A DNA stretch of 64,000 nucleotides from Pseudoxanthomonas sp. F37 (GCF_022965755.1 NZ_CP095187.1:682001-746000), one strand, 5' to 3'; counted from the first letter of the stretch, positions 38,032 to 46,981 are shown. The notes: a model not told the origin generated them from the letters alone. Translations and numbers: made by a program.

Positions 38032-40182
38032 ATGAGTACGGTGCGCCTTGAGGCGGTCAAGACGGAACAGCCCACCCTGATCCCCATGCAACCGGCGTCC
38101 CAGGACATCTGGGACAAGAAGTACCGGCTGAAGACCAAGCAGGGCGAGGCCCTGGACGCCGACATCGATGGCACCTACCAGCGCGTGGCCCGCGCCCTGG
38201 CCGACGCCGAAGCCACCCCCGAGAAGCGCGCCTACTGGTACGAGCGTTTCGTGTGGGCGCTGCGCCGCGGCGCCATCCCGGCCGGCCGCATCACCTCCAA
38301 CGCCGGCGCCCAGCAGCACAAGCCGGCCACCAGCACCATCAACTGCACCGTGTCCGGCACCATCGAGGACTCGATGGACGGCATCCTGGAGAAGGTCCAC
38401 GAGGCCGGCCTCACCCTGAAGGCCGGCTGCGGCATCGGCTACGAGTTCAGCACCCTGCGTCCGAAGGGCGCCTTCGTCGCCGGCGCCGGCGCCTACACCT
38501 CCGGCCCGATGTCCTTCATGGATATCTACGACAAGATGTGCTTCACCGTCTCCAGCGCCGGCGGCCGCCGCGGCGCGCAGATGGGCACGTTCGAGATCTC
38601 GCACCCGGACGTGAAGGACTTCATCCGCGCCAAGCGCGAAGACGGCCGCCTGCGCCAGTTCAACCTGTCGCTGCTGATCACCGACGGCTTCATGCAGGCG
38701 GTGGACCAGGACGCCGACTGGCCGCTGGTGTTCCCGGTGAACATCAAGGAGAAGGGCGACATCGACGTCGAGGACGCTTCGCAGGTCGTCTGGCGCGAGT
38801 GGCCCACCCACAAGAACTACATCGTCCGCGACGACGGCCTGGTGGCCTGCAAGATCTACGGCCACATCCGCGCCCGCCACCTGTGGGACATGATCATGGT
38901 CTCGACGTACGACTACGCCGAGCCGGGCTTCATCCTGATCGACCGCGTCAACGAGATGAACAACAACTGGTGGTGCGAGACCATCCGCGCCACCAATCCC
39001 TGCGGCGAGCAGCCGCTGCCGCCCTACGGCGCCTGCCTGCTGGGCTCGGTCAACCTGACCACCTTCGTGCGCGACCCCTTCACCGACCAGGCCCGTTTCG
39101 ACTGGGAGGAATACAAGGAAGTCGTGCGCGTGTTCACCCGCATGCTGGACAACGTGGTGGAAGTCAACGGCCTGCCGCTGCCGCAGCAGCAGGCGGAGAT
39201 CCTGCGCAAGCGCCGCCACGGCATGGGCTTCCTGGGCCTGGGCAGCACCCTGACCATGCTCAAGCACAAGTACGGCAGCCCCGAATCCTGCGAGTTCACC
39301 GAAGCCATCGCCCGCGAGATGGCCGTGGCCGGCTGGGAGATGGGCCTGGCCCTGGCCAAGGAAAAGGGCGCCGCCCCGATCATGGACGAGCTGTTCACCG
39401 TCACCGCCGCCATGCTGCGCCAGCGCCCGGAAATGGCGAAGGACGGCTGGAAGGTCGGCCAGGAGATCCCCGGCAAGGTGCTGCACGCCAAGTACAGCCG
39501 CTACATGCAGCGCGTGGCCGAGGTGGCCCCGGACCTGGTGGACGAGCTGGCCGAAGTGGGCAGCCGCTTCACCCACCACAGCTCCATCGCGCCCACCGGC
39601 ACCATCAGCCTGTCGCTGGCCAACAACGCCAGCAACGGCATCGAGCCCTCGTTCGCGCACCACTACAGCCGCAACGTGATCCGCGAAGGCAAGAAGTCCA
39701 AGGAAAAGGTGGACGTCTACTCCTACGAGCTGCTGGCCTACCGCGAACTGGTCAACCCCAAGGCCATGCCGTTCTCGGACGACCCGGAGGCCAAGCTGCC
39801 CGATTACTTCATCGCCGCCGACGACATCTCCCCCAAGGAGCACGTGGACGTGCAGGCCGCCGCGCAGAAGTGGGTGGACAGCTCCATCTCCAAGACCGCC
39901 AACGTGCCCACGGACTACCCGTACGAGCAGTTCAAGGACATCTACCGCTACGCCCACCAGCAGGGCCTGAAGGGCTGCACCACGTTCCGCTTCAACCCGG
40001 CCGCCTTCCAGGGCGTGCTGGTGAAGGAAGCCGACCTGGAGAACACCACCTACCGCTTCGAGCTGGAAGACGGCAACGTCATCGAGGTCAAGGGCAACGA
40101 GCAGATCGAGTACGACGGCGAGATGCACACCGCCGCCAACCTGTTCGATGCGTTGAAGGAAGGGTATTACGGCAAGTTCTGA
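38032..40182 (+). CDS. nrdJa: Class II (B12-dependent) ribonucleotide reductase, catalytic subunit NrdJa
   Basis: Reduces ribonucleotides to deoxyribonucleotides using adenosylcobalamin as radical source, so it works with or without oxygen. In this 716-residue chain the radical-site Cys is C324 in TNPCGEQPLPPYGACLLGS, with N322 and E326 alongside, and the disulfide pair is C105 (STINCTVSG) and C335. It lacks the C-terminal redox-tail cysteines of one-piece reductases; these are supplied by nrdJb at 41262, the split seen in Pseudomonas aeruginosa NrdJa/NrdJb. ATG 38032 follows a CAGGAGA site. Transcription is probably under NrdR. Confidence 0.94.
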   Translation: MSTVRLEAVKTEQPTLIPMQPASQDIWDKKYRLKTKQGEALDADIDGTYQRVARALADAEATPEKRAYWYERFVWALRRGAIPAGRITSNAGAQQHKPATSTINCTVSGTIEDSMDGILEKVHEAGLTLKAGCGIGYEFSTLRPKGAFVAGAGAYTSGPMSFMDIYDKMCFTVSSAGGRRGAQMGTFEISHPDVKDFIRAKREDGRLRQFNLSLLITDGFMQAVDQDADWPLVFPVNIKEKGDIDVEDASQVVWREWPTHKNYIVRDDGLVACKIYGHIRARHLWDMIMVSTYDYAEPGFILIDRVNEMNNNWWCETIRATNPCGEQPLPPYGACLLGSVNLTTFVRDPFTDQARFDWEEYKEVVRVFTRMLDNVVEVNGLPLPQQQAEILRKRRHGMGFLGLGSTLTMLKHKYGSPESCEFTEAIAREMAVAGWEMGLALAKEKGAAPIMDELFTVTAAMLRQRPEMAKDGWKVGQEIPGKVLHAKYSRYMQRVAEVAPDLVDELAEVGSRFTHHSSIAPTGTISLSLANNASNGIEPSFAHHYSRNVIREGKKSKEKVDVYSYELLAYRELVNPKAMPFSDDPEAKLPDYFIAADDISPKEHVDVQAAAQKWVDSSISKTANVPTDYPYEQFKDIYRYAHQQGLKGCTTFRFNPAAFQGVLVKEADLENTTYRFELEDGNVIEVKGNEQIEYDGEMHTAANLFDALKEGYYGKF

Positions 40183-40189
40183 TGCCTTG

Positions 40190-40445
40190 GCCTTCTCCCC
40201 GCGAACGGGGAGAGGTTCTTCTCTCTCCTTCTCCCCGCACGCGGGGAGAAGGAAGCAACACCGCTTTACCCCTCTCCCCGCCTGCGGGGAGAGGATGCCC
40301 GGAGGGCAGGTGAGGGGGAGCGAGCGCAGCGAGCTGCTTTTGCTCTTCGCGAAAAGCGCCCCTCATCCGACCTTCGGCCACCTTCTCCCCGCGTGCGGGG
40401 AGAAGGAGAAAGAAGAACGTCTCCCCGCTGGCGGGGAGAGGAAGC
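40190..40445. repeat. Cluster of five CTCCCCGC..GCGGGGAG palindromes
   Basis: Between nrdJa and the histone-like gene there are five hairpins with arms of the form CTTCTCCCCGC/GCGGGGAGAAG or CTCTCCCCGC/GCGGGGAGAG, each with a 2-4 base loop. Between them lie TGCCCGGAGGGCAGGTGAGGG and a CGCGAAAAGCGCCCCTCATC-like stretch. They may act as transcription barriers between the two genes or simply be accumulated repeats. No T-runs are present. Confidence 0.75.
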
Positions 40446-40546
40446 TCCAAAAAGTTGAACCAAAGATTCATCCGCTTCACCGTTCCACCCCGCGCCATCG
40501 GGTATAGCATCGGCAGCGTCACAACCTCGCCCACAAGGAGGGCAGC

Positions 40547-41140
40547 ATGAGCAACGGTAATGGTGTCACGGCGACGCTTTCCGGCGCCGCCGAGAGCGTG
40601 AAGGAAACAGTGGCCGGCATCGGCGAAGCGGTGGCCTCCACCGCCAGCGAGACGGTGGCCAAGGCCAAGAAGGCGGCCAAGAAGGCGCGCAAGACGGTCA
40701 CCGCCGACATCGCCAAGGCGAAGAAGGCCGTGGCCAAGCGCACCGACAAGGCCACCAAGGCGGTGAAGAAGACCGTCGCCAAGGCCAAGAAGACGCTGGC
40801 CGCGGCCAGTGCCAGCGCCAAGGCCGAAGCCGCCAGCCTGCAGAAGAAGGTGACCGGCAAGAAGGCGGCCAAGAAGGCCACCAAGAAGTCGGCCGCCAAG
40901 AAGGCCACCAGGAAGGCCGCCAGCAAGAAGGCCACGGCCAAGAAGGCGGTGAAGAAGACCGTCCGCAAGGCCGCCGCCAAGAAGGCGCCGGCCAAGAAGG
41001 CCGCCAGGAAGGCAGTGAAGAAGGTCGCCCGCAAGGCGCCCGCCAAGAAGGTGGCGAAGAAAGCCGCCCCGAAGAAAGCGGCCAAGAAGGCCGTCCGCAA
41101 GGCCCCGAAGAAAGCTGCGAAAAAAGCAGCCCGTAAGTAA
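40547..41140 (+). CDS. Histone H1-like lysine/alanine-rich protein
   Basis: A 197-residue, extremely basic protein. After a less charged N-terminal part (residues 1-36) nearly all residues are Ala or Lys in AAKKA/APAKK-type repeats resembling the C-terminal tail of eukaryotic histone H1, ending KKAAKKAARK. Such proteins (HctA, AlgP or BpH1-like) bind DNA without sequence specificity and compact the nucleoid. An AGGAGGG site precedes the ATG. It lies between the two halves of the class II reductase, which may tie its expression to DNA synthesis; that link is speculative. The repeats make length variation between strains likely. Confidence 0.88.
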   Translation: MSNGNGVTATLSGAAESVKETVAGIGEAVASTASETVAKAKKAAKKARKTVTADIAKAKKAVAKRTDKATKAVKKTVAKAKKTLAAASASAKAEAASLQKKVTGKKAAKKATKKSAAKKATRKAASKKATAKKAVKKTVRKAAAKKAPAKKAARKAVKKVARKAPAKKVAKKAAPKKAAKKAVRKAPKKAAKKAARK

Positions 41141-41153
41141 GACCTGATGCTTC

Positions 41154-41182
41154 ACCCCTCCTCCCCCGGGTCCGGGGGAGGG
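41154..41182 (+). repeat. CTCCCCCGGGTCCGGGGGAG hairpin
   Basis: A CCTCCCCCGG/CCGGGGGAGG palindrome followed by GTTGGGGCGG directly after the histone-like gene. It is related to the palindromes at 40190-40445 and may help end transcription, but has no T-run. Confidence 0.55.
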
Positions 41183-41261
41183 TTGGGGCGGTCGCCGGCC
41201 CGGAAGGCCAGGCCCCGCCCATCGACGACAACTTTCAGAACACGAACAGGATTCCTCCGTC

Positions 41262-42071
41262 ATGGCCGTCAAGATCGACAAGAAAATCAAGGGCTACAGC
41301 GTGCTCACCCCGGAAGACAAGGCGCGCGAAGCCGCGGCGCTGGTCCCCACGGCGTCGGTGGCGCGCGAGACGGTGGAAAAGGAAACCCCGCAGGACAACA
41401 TCATCCAGATGCACGAGCGCATCGAGCGCCCGGAAGTCCTGATTGGCAGCACCTACAAGATCAAGTCGCCGCTGGTGGAGCACGCCATGTACGTGACCAT
41501 CAACGACATCGTGCTGAACGCCGGCACCGAGCACGAGCTGCGCCGTCCGTTCGAGATCTTCATCAACAGCAAGTCCATGGAGCATTTCCAGTGGATCGTG
41601 GCGCTGACGCGCATCATGTCGGCGGTGTTCCGCAAGGGTGGCGACGTGACGTTCCTGGTGGACGAGATGAAGGCGGTGTTCGACCCGCGCGGGGGGTACT
41701 TCAAGGCCGGCGGGGTGTACATGCCGTCGCTGGTGGCCGAGCTGGGCGCCATCGTGGAAGAGCACATGAAGTCCATCGGCCTGATCCACGATCCGGAAAT
41801 GAGCGCGCACCAGCGCGCCATCCTGGCCGAGAAGCGCAAGCAGTACGAAGACCGCGCAAAAAAAAACGCTGACGTAAGCGTGGCCCCCGCCGCCGCGCCC
41901 GCCGTACCGGCCGCGCCCGCCCTGGGCGCCGCCGAGGACATCGCCGTCACCGGCGACGGCGCCAGCTTCCCGCCCTCCGCCACGCTTTGCCACAAGTGCA
42001 GCACCAAGGCCCTCGTCATCATGGACGGGTGTGCGACGTGCTTGAACTGTGGTTATTCGAAGTGCGGGTGA
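41262..42071 (+). CDS. nrdJb: Class II ribonucleotide reductase subunit NrdJb (redox-tail component)
   Basis: A 269-residue protein that matches the second polypeptide of split class II reductases. The middle has the NrdJ-type segment IGSTYKIKSPLVEHAMYVTINDIV and HFQWIVALTRIMSAVFRKGGD. A Pro/Ala-rich linker (about 212-235) leads to a cysteine-rich end: a CHKC pair, then GCATCLNCGYSKCG. The final C-G-Y-S-K-C (CxxxxC) corresponds to the C-terminal redox pair that re-reduces the active-site disulfide. Without it NrdJa should not turn over with a thioredoxin system. The histone-like gene and repeats separate it from nrdJa by about 1.1 kb. Confidence 0.85.
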   Translation: MAVKIDKKIKGYSVLTPEDKAREAAALVPTASVARETVEKETPQDNIIQMHERIERPEVLIGSTYKIKSPLVEHAMYVTINDIVLNAGTEHELRRPFEIFINSKSMEHFQWIVALTRIMSAVFRKGGDVTFLVDEMKAVFDPRGGYFKAGGVYMPSLVAELGAIVEEHMKSIGLIHDPEMSAHQRAILAEKRKQYEDRAKKNADVSVAPAAAPAVPAAPALGAAEDIAVTGDGASFPPSATLCHKCSTKALVIMDGCATCLNCGYSKCG

Positions 42072-42102
42072 GCTGGACCATCAACTGACGGAGCGGATCG
42101 AC

Positions 42103-43560
42103 ATGTCTCGATGGAGTGAGCAGTCGAAGAATCATGCTTTCCAAGCGAGCTGGGCTGCATTGAAAGCATCGCTAGAGCAAGCGGAGCTTGCGGAAGATTC
42201 TTCTAGCGATGAATTCCAAGAGTTGGCTAGATTAAAGAAGGTCATCTCGTATCTCAGCATAGTGCTAGAGGCGACAGACCCAGAACTCATTCCGCTCGGA
42301 AAGTGGGATGAGTTGAATCCGCAGGCCGCGAATTGCTCAAATGAGGTGCTGGCCTACGTCGCAAACCGCAATATCGGACATTTGCAAGGCGCAAATGTCT
42401 ATGCCGACGCGCTCCTGGCGAACATAAAGCCGTTTGTTGTCGCCTCGGGTAGGTCTGCAAGAGCACTTAGCGAGTCTGCGAAGGACTATTCCGATACGCT
42501 CGTCAAGTACTTCGAGATATATAAGAAGGAAGCGACTGAGGCGCTGGCTTCGGTTCGCGATGCAAGGGATAAGGCTGTCGCAGATGCGCGCACTTCTTCT
42601 GCGGCTATGGCCGACGTCATTGCCGATAGGGATGCGATCCGCGGCCAGAATGGCGAGGGCGGAATCCTCAAGCAACTGGCCGATCACTTGTCCGCCATCG
42701 AGATCAGCGGAGACAAGATTGATGAGCTTTACGATGAGTTGCTAGTGGGGACTGAGGACGAAGATTCAACGAAGAGTAAATTTGAGTCGTTAGTTGCGAT
42801 CGCTGAGCGGGAGGCGGAGAAAGCTAAAGCCTCAGTAAGTAAAGCTGCGAGTCTCGTCCAGGAGTTGGAAAAATTCTACGACAAGTCCCTTGGTGCTGCT
42901 GAGGAAGACGGCACCCGAAAAGGGGGTTACTCGGCAGATCTGTTGGACCTAAAAGGCCGACTTGTCGAGTTCGAAAAGCAACAAAAGACGAAGTATGAGG
43001 CCCTCAATCTCCAGATTGAAAGTCTGTTGCCGGGCGCTACTAGTGCTGGACTAGCCAGCGCTTACCGCGAAATGAAAGATTCCTTTGAGAAGCCCATCAG
43101 GTTCGCCTCTGGCGCCTTTTATACGGCTATTGGCGTACTTATCGTCGGGTCAATTCTGTTGGCTGTGGACAGCATCACTCTGGAAGGCGTGAAATTCAAA
43201 GAGTTAGGCGACTGGGAGTCGGTTCTAAGGAGTTTGGCGTACAAGCTTCCGTTCTATGCCCCTGCCGTTTGGTTCGCTTACTATGCGAGCAAGCGTAGAA
43301 GCGAGTATCAACGACTGCAGCAGGAGTATGCTCATAAGGAAGCGCTTGCAAAATCCTACGATAGCTATAAGAAGCAAATTGAGGAGTTGGGGCAGGAGAA
43401 CGACGAGATGCTCGTCTCCCTACTTAACAAGGCTATTGATGCGATAGCACGCAATGCGTCGCAAACGCTCGACGGCAAGCATGGGGACAAGATGCCGCTT
43501 CAAGAGGTGGTTGACCGTTTGGCAGAAATGGTCGCAAAGAGGGTGGCCACAGGCGCTTAG
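42103..43560 (+). CDS. Hypothetical coiled-coil protein with C-terminal membrane hairpin
   Basis: I cannot assign the family. The 485-residue product is mostly helical and charged. Coiled coil is likely around residues 120-195 and 225-300; two hydrophobic helices lie near 345-365 (AIGVLIVGSILLAV) and 380-400 (PFYAPAVWFAYYA). A second coiled coil (about 400-440, RSEYQRLQQEYAHKEALAK) ends in a conserved-looking C-terminal domain. It would be a membrane-anchored cytoplasmic sensor or scaffold. Base composition and codon use (many A/T-ending codons) differ sharply from neighbours, indicating recent transfer. A GGAG site fixes ATG 42103. Such proteins occur in accessory, sometimes defence-related loci, but no nuclease or ATPase motif is seen. 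Confidence 0.8.
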   Translation: MSRWSEQSKNHAFQASWAALKASLEQAELAEDSSSDEFQELARLKKVISYLSIVLEATDPELIPLGKWDELNPQAANCSNEVLAYVANRNIGHLQGANVYADALLANIKPFVVASGRSARALSESAKDYSDTLVKYFEIYKKEATEALASVRDARDKAVADARTSSAAMADVIADRDAIRGQNGEGGILKQLADHLSAIEISGDKIDELYDELLVGTEDEDSTKSKFESLVAIAEREAEKAKASVSKAASLVQELEKFYDKSLGAAEEDGTRKGGYSADLLDLKGRLVEFEKQQKTKYEALNLQIESLLPGATSAGLASAYREMKDSFEKPIRFASGAFYTAIGVLIVGSILLAVDSITLEGVKFKELGDWESVLRSLAYKLPFYAPAVWFAYYASKRRSEYQRLQQEYAHKEALAKSYDSYKKQIEELGQENDEMLVSLLNKAIDAIARNASQTLDGKHGDKMPLQEVVDRLAEMVAKRVATGA

Positions 43561-43686
43561 CGATACCGAGCTGAAACAGAAAGCAGAGTGCATTTCTAGC
43601 AGCAGAGAATGCAGAAGATTGCGCTCTCGCGCCATTGCGGGCGCGGCCACCCTACTAGTTACCTCTACTCTTCAAATCTAGAGCTT

Positions 43687-44496
43687 ATGGCCGAGATGGA
43701 AAATCTCAAACCACATGGCGGACCACGTACACACTGGTACCTCGTGGCGACTGTCCTGTACTGCGCTGTCATTGTGCTGAGCTCTTGGCTATTGGGTTTC
43801 TATGGTCTAGGCGATCCGTCGCGTCGACCGCTGGATCCGCATGAATGGGGTGATGTTCTGGCAGGCGTCTTTTCACCACTGGCATTCCTTTGGCTCGTTT
43901 ATGCCTCGCTATCTCAGAAGGCGGAGCTTGAGTTGCAGAGAGGCGAACTTTCGGCAAACAACGATGCTCAGCGCAAGCAGTTCGAAGCAATGTCAGCACA
44001 AGCAGATGCTATGCGGCGACAGGTTGAATTGATGCGAGGCCAGGTCGAAAGGGAGTCGGAAAGAGCCAATAAGGAGGCTAGAGAGCTGCGCGTTTGGTGT
44101 GAGTTGTATTTACAGGGAATCGCTAGATTTCACGATGCATTAATCGATCATACTGCGCACCTGGTGCGAGACATAAAGCCTGCGCTGCCTGTCAGCGCCT
44201 CGCGAGCGAAAGAGTACTTTGGTCTCGACAATTTTAGGGGGACCGCGTTTATCCAGAATGGCGTGCCTAGGTTTCACTACTTCGATGGAGAAACGGAGGC
44301 TGGACTAATCGCTCTGATTGGACACATAGAGAGGGCAAGGATAGCGGAGGCGAACTACATCATGAGAGCGAAGACGCAGGGGCAGATTGAGGGTAGGGAT
44401 ATCGATGGTATGGCTGCCGTGCTCAATCAACTTGCGGGTGAAGCGCACAATTTGGCCAGCGCAGGTCTACAACGGCTAAGAGCGCGTGGCGCGTAG
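43687..44496 (+). CDS. Hypothetical two-helix membrane protein with coiled coil
   Basis: A 269-residue protein with no family I recognise. Two N-terminal helices (about residues 18-40 and 58-78) flank a short loop, then a coiled coil (about 78-135, ending REARELRVWCELYLQG) and a soluble C-terminal domain (about 140-269) with FHDALIDHTAHLVRDIKP and FYVDGE-like FHYFDGETEAGLIALIGHIERA. AT-rich codon use matches the upstream 485-residue gene, and the two probably arrived together. ATG 43687 is chosen because the upstream in-frame part lacks similarity to a signal or domain; the ribosome site is weak. Confidence 0.72.
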   Translation: MAEMENLKPHGGPRTHWYLVATVLYCAVIVLSSWLLGFYGLGDPSRRPLDPHEWGDVLAGVFSPLAFLWLVYASLSQKAELELQRGELSANNDAQRKQFEAMSAQADAMRRQVELMRGQVERESERANKEARELRVWCELYLQGIARFHDALIDHTAHLVRDIKPALPVSASRAKEYFGLDNFRGTAFIQNGVPRFHYFDGETEAGLIALIGHIERARIAEANYIMRAKTQGQIEGRDIDGMAAVLNQLAGEAHNLASAGLQRLRARGA

Positions 44497-45097
44497 GATT
44501 GGGTTGAGCGAGGCGGTTCTCAACAGCCATGCCCCGTCTACCCGTAATATCGAGACGCAGGGCAAGGGGATGCTATGGACGGCAGGAGTCCAGGTTCGAA
44601 AAAGCCTTGAAGGACGTGGAGTTTCGTCCACGTACCTGTCGGGCCCGTCGCTGCCGTCCGCTTCCCATCGCAATGAATGCGGCGCCTGGAAGATCACGGT
44701 ATCCGTTGGCGTCGGCGTGCTGGCCCCGCTGCTGGTCTTCAATACCTACGAGCGCCACTAGACGGGATGCAGTTCCGAAGAAGCCTTGCGCCTGATCCCG
44801 CAGGAAATCCCCAAATGTGAATAGACACCCCGCCATCCCTGGTGCAAACTCGCCTTCAAGGAGCGTCGAAACTCCTCTCATAGCGGTAGCCCACCACCGA
44901 GATCCAGGTGGGCTTTTTGTGCCCAGCGCATCGGGCATGCCGACGCAGCAAGTTCCGCGTCGGGAGGGCGGCTAATACAACACCCTTCGGGGAAATACGC
45001 CCGCCGTCTATGAGCGGTTTCGAACCTCCCGACACCCTGCGGGCGCACGCCGCGCCCGCAGGCACGCCCTGCACCCCGCACGCGGAAGGACACCGCC
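44497..45097. other. Accessory gap without a supported gene
   Basis: The first half (to about 44830) keeps the AT-richer composition and contains short competing open frames, none with a convincing start or motif; it could be gene debris. A terminator-like hairpin lies at 44888-44919. The last 100 bases are the upstream region of the XAC0095-like gene and contain a GC-rich inverted stretch (GCGGGCGCACGCCGCGCCCGC). Confidence 0.5.
44888..44919 (+). terminator. Rho-independent terminator
   Basis: Stem AGCCCACC/GGTGGGCT (8 bp) with an 11-base loop and TTTTT tail. It would end plus-strand transcription from the AT-rich hypothetical genes. Confidence 0.75.
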
Positions 45098-45316
45098 ATG
45101 AAGCACGGAACGCCCACCCATCCCGGCTACCACCTGCCCACCGAGGCCCACGCCGAACTGCAGGCCCTGCGCGACCACCTGCACCTGCTGGCACAGCTCA
45201 GCCTTCCCGAAACCGTCCACCCCGACGACCTCATCCTGCCCCGCACCGGCCTGGCCCACTGCTTCACCCACCTGGCCGACACCGCCGACCGCATTGTCGC
45301 GGCTGTCACCGACTGA
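45098..45316 (+). CDS. XAC0095-like small protein, copy 1
   Basis: A 72-residue acidic, histidine-containing protein that resembles the XAC0095 family of Xanthomonadaceae (unknown function), with core LPTEAHAELQALRDHLHLLAQLS followed by GLAHCFTHLADTADRIVAAVTD. It is nearly identical to the product at 46365-46583: only about seven residues differ. GGAAGGACACC upstream supplies a ribosome site. Two further 3' fragments of the same gene lie at 47731 and 48927, so this is a multiplied gene. Confidence 0.82.
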   Translation: MKHGTPTHPGYHLPTEAHAELQALRDHLHLLAQLSLPETVHPDDLILPRTGLAHCFTHLADTADRIVAAVTD

Positions 45317-45443
45317 CCAGGCCCACGACCACCCGGGAGCCTTGATAAGCGCAGCACACACGGGAAGCTTGCCGCGGTCCGTTTAGGCACTCGGGCACGG
45401 TCTTTGGCTTTGCCTAGGCTATGCTCGGTACGTCGAGTTCGGG

Positions 45444-46223
45444 CTAAGACAGATTAGGATTCTCAGCCTTCGCGGTGCGCCAACCGCTCAGCGTCAGCTC
45501 GAAGACAGATTCGCCACTTACGGCGCGCACCAATCGCTTGCTGATGAGGGACTCCAGGGCTTCATCGTATTCAAGATATGCATGCTTGCTGCCTCTTCCG
45601 AACGCCGTATCGGCGGCAGCAATGATGGGTCCATGGGAGTCGCGCATGCGCATTATCTGGCCTTTGGGATCCATAGCTGCTCGGAGTAGCAGCTCTCGTT
45701 CTTCCTTCGATAGGGTCGGAGTGGATGGCGTGTCGATAGAGTGGGCGGCGTTCCGCTCTTGTCGCAGTGTTTCGATGCGCTCTACTACTTCCTTCTTAAC
45801 CTGCTCATCGCCAATAGTGCGAACTTCAGCGTCGCGCTTAGCTTGATCAATGAGCGCCTGTTCCTTCGCTGCAAAGAATGCAGCCCTAGAGCGCTCCAAC
45901 TCGGTCTTCTTGAGATTGTTTGTGTGTTCTGCCTCTAGATTTATGCCATCAAGCAGCGAATAAGGCTTCTTCGATATGTGACTGAAGATATAACGTATCC
46001 ACGGCGTCACCACTGTCACGGCGGCGCCGACCAGCAGTGGGAAGAGATACAGGCGCGCTGGATCGGTGGCTTTATCGAATGCTTCCAGCCGAGCGGCGGG
46101 CGTCGCCTGTGTGACGATCAGTAGAAAGATAGCTCGCCAGTTGAGAGCCAGAAACGCCAAGACAGCGTAGCCAAAATAGGGGGCCTTAATGCGAGCGCTG
46201 ACAGCCTCAAATATCTCTTTCAT
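45444..46223 (-). CDS. Hypothetical membrane protein with coiled coil
   Basis: A 259-residue protein of unknown family. Two N-terminal helices (about residues 14-36 and 60-82) are followed by a cytoplasmic coiled coil (about 95-160, NLKKTELERSRAAFFAAKEQ) and a C-terminal winged-helix-like part (about 175-259) with EERELLLRAAMDPKGQIMRM and LISKRLVRAV..FELTLSGW. That last part resembles small domains that sense or regulate, but this is weak. AT-richer codon use than its neighbours suggests transfer. It lies on the minus strand between the two XAC0095-like copies. Start ATG 46223 begins directly before the first helix. Confidence 0.78.
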   Translation of the reverse strand: MKEIFEAVSARIKAPYFGYAVLAFLALNWRAIFLLIVTQATPAARLEAFDKATDPARLYLFPLLVGAAVTVVTPWIRYIFSHISKKPYSLLDGINLEAEHTNNLKKTELERSRAAFFAAKEQALIDQAKRDAEVRTIGDEQVKKEVVERIETLRQERNAAHSIDTPSTPTLSKEERELLLRAAMDPKGQIMRMRDSHGPIIAAADTAFGRGSKHAYLEYDEALESLISKRLVRAVSGESVFELTLSGWRTAKAENPNLS

Positions 46224-46364
46224 ATGGCTCCCCAGCCGTCCATGTCTCGGAGCAGATCGTAAGGCTCGGCAAGGGCTTGAAGCAATGGCGTTGAAGCGTC
46301 TGGGACCCAAGACCATGTAGCCCAAGTAAGCACGCCACGTACGACGCAAGCGGATGGATTCGCC

Positions 46365-46583
46365 ATGAAGCATGCAACGCTCACCGACCCCGGCTATTAC
46401 CTGCCCACCGAGGCCCACGCCGAACTGCAGGCCCTGCGCGACCACCTGCACCTGCTGGCCCAGCTCAGCATCCCCGAAACCGAACACCCCGACGACCTCA
46501 TCCTGCCCCGCACCGGCCTGGCCCACTGCTTCACCCACCTGGCCGACACCGCCGACCGCATCGTCGCCGCCGTGACCGCCTGA
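46365..46583 (+). CDS. XAC0095-like small protein, copy 2
   Basis: A 72-residue near-duplicate of the gene at 45098. The duplication is confined to the coding region: the upstream sequence differs, while the downstream GCATGGCATAGTC is repeated after the gene fragment at 47731-47793. That downstream string may be the promoter of the next gene. Function is unknown. Confidence 0.82.
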   Translation: MKHATLTDPGYYLPTEAHAELQALRDHLHLLAQLSIPETEHPDDLILPRTGLAHCFTHLADTADRIVAAVTA

Positions 46584-46635
46584 CGGAGCAGGCCGCGCAT
46601 GGCATAGTCCTGCCTCATCGGCCTTGGGGAAGGGC

Positions 46636-46959
46636 ATGACCATCCGCGATTACCTGCGCCGGCAAAAGGCGCGCTACCTGGGCATCGGCACCGCCTGCCT
46701 GGTGTTCGCCGCCGGGTTGGTCCTGGCCCACGGTGTTAGTGGGCGGGCCCTCTATAGCGCCACCGCCTGGGTGTTCGTACTGGGCTACCTGGCTTGCGTA
46801 GTCCTCTCGCGCAGCATCGCGTGCCCACGCTGCAGGAGCGCCGTGGGCGGCTACACCAGCTGGCTCAACCTGCGTACATCCGGCGTGTTCCGCCGCATGA
46901 ACTACTGCGCCGCCTGCGGCACCCGCTTCGACGAGCCTCTGACACCTCCGCGCAGCTGA
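46636..46959 (+). CDS. Hypothetical membrane protein with C-terminal zinc ribbon
   Basis: A 107-residue protein with two helices (about residues 16-36 and 44-62) and a cysteine pair on either side of a short domain (CPRCRSAVGG at about 66 and CAACGTRF at about 94), a four-cysteine zinc ribbon facing the cytoplasm. No family recognised. It begins 53 bases after XAC0095-like copy 2 and is followed after 22 bases by another membrane protein, so an operon is likely. Confidence 0.72.
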   Translation: MTIRDYLRRQKARYLGIGTACLVFAAGLVLAHGVSGRALYSATAWVFVLGYLACVVLSRSIACPRCRSAVGGYTSWLNLRTSGVFRRMNYCAACGTRFDEPLTPPRS

Positions 46960-46981
46960 CCCATCCACAAGGACCCGTGGC

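Noticed and set aside
45005..45040. tRNA-like arm around GGTTTCGAACC
   Set aside because: The TTCGA loop-like string lacks a matching acceptor, D and anticodon arm on either strand.
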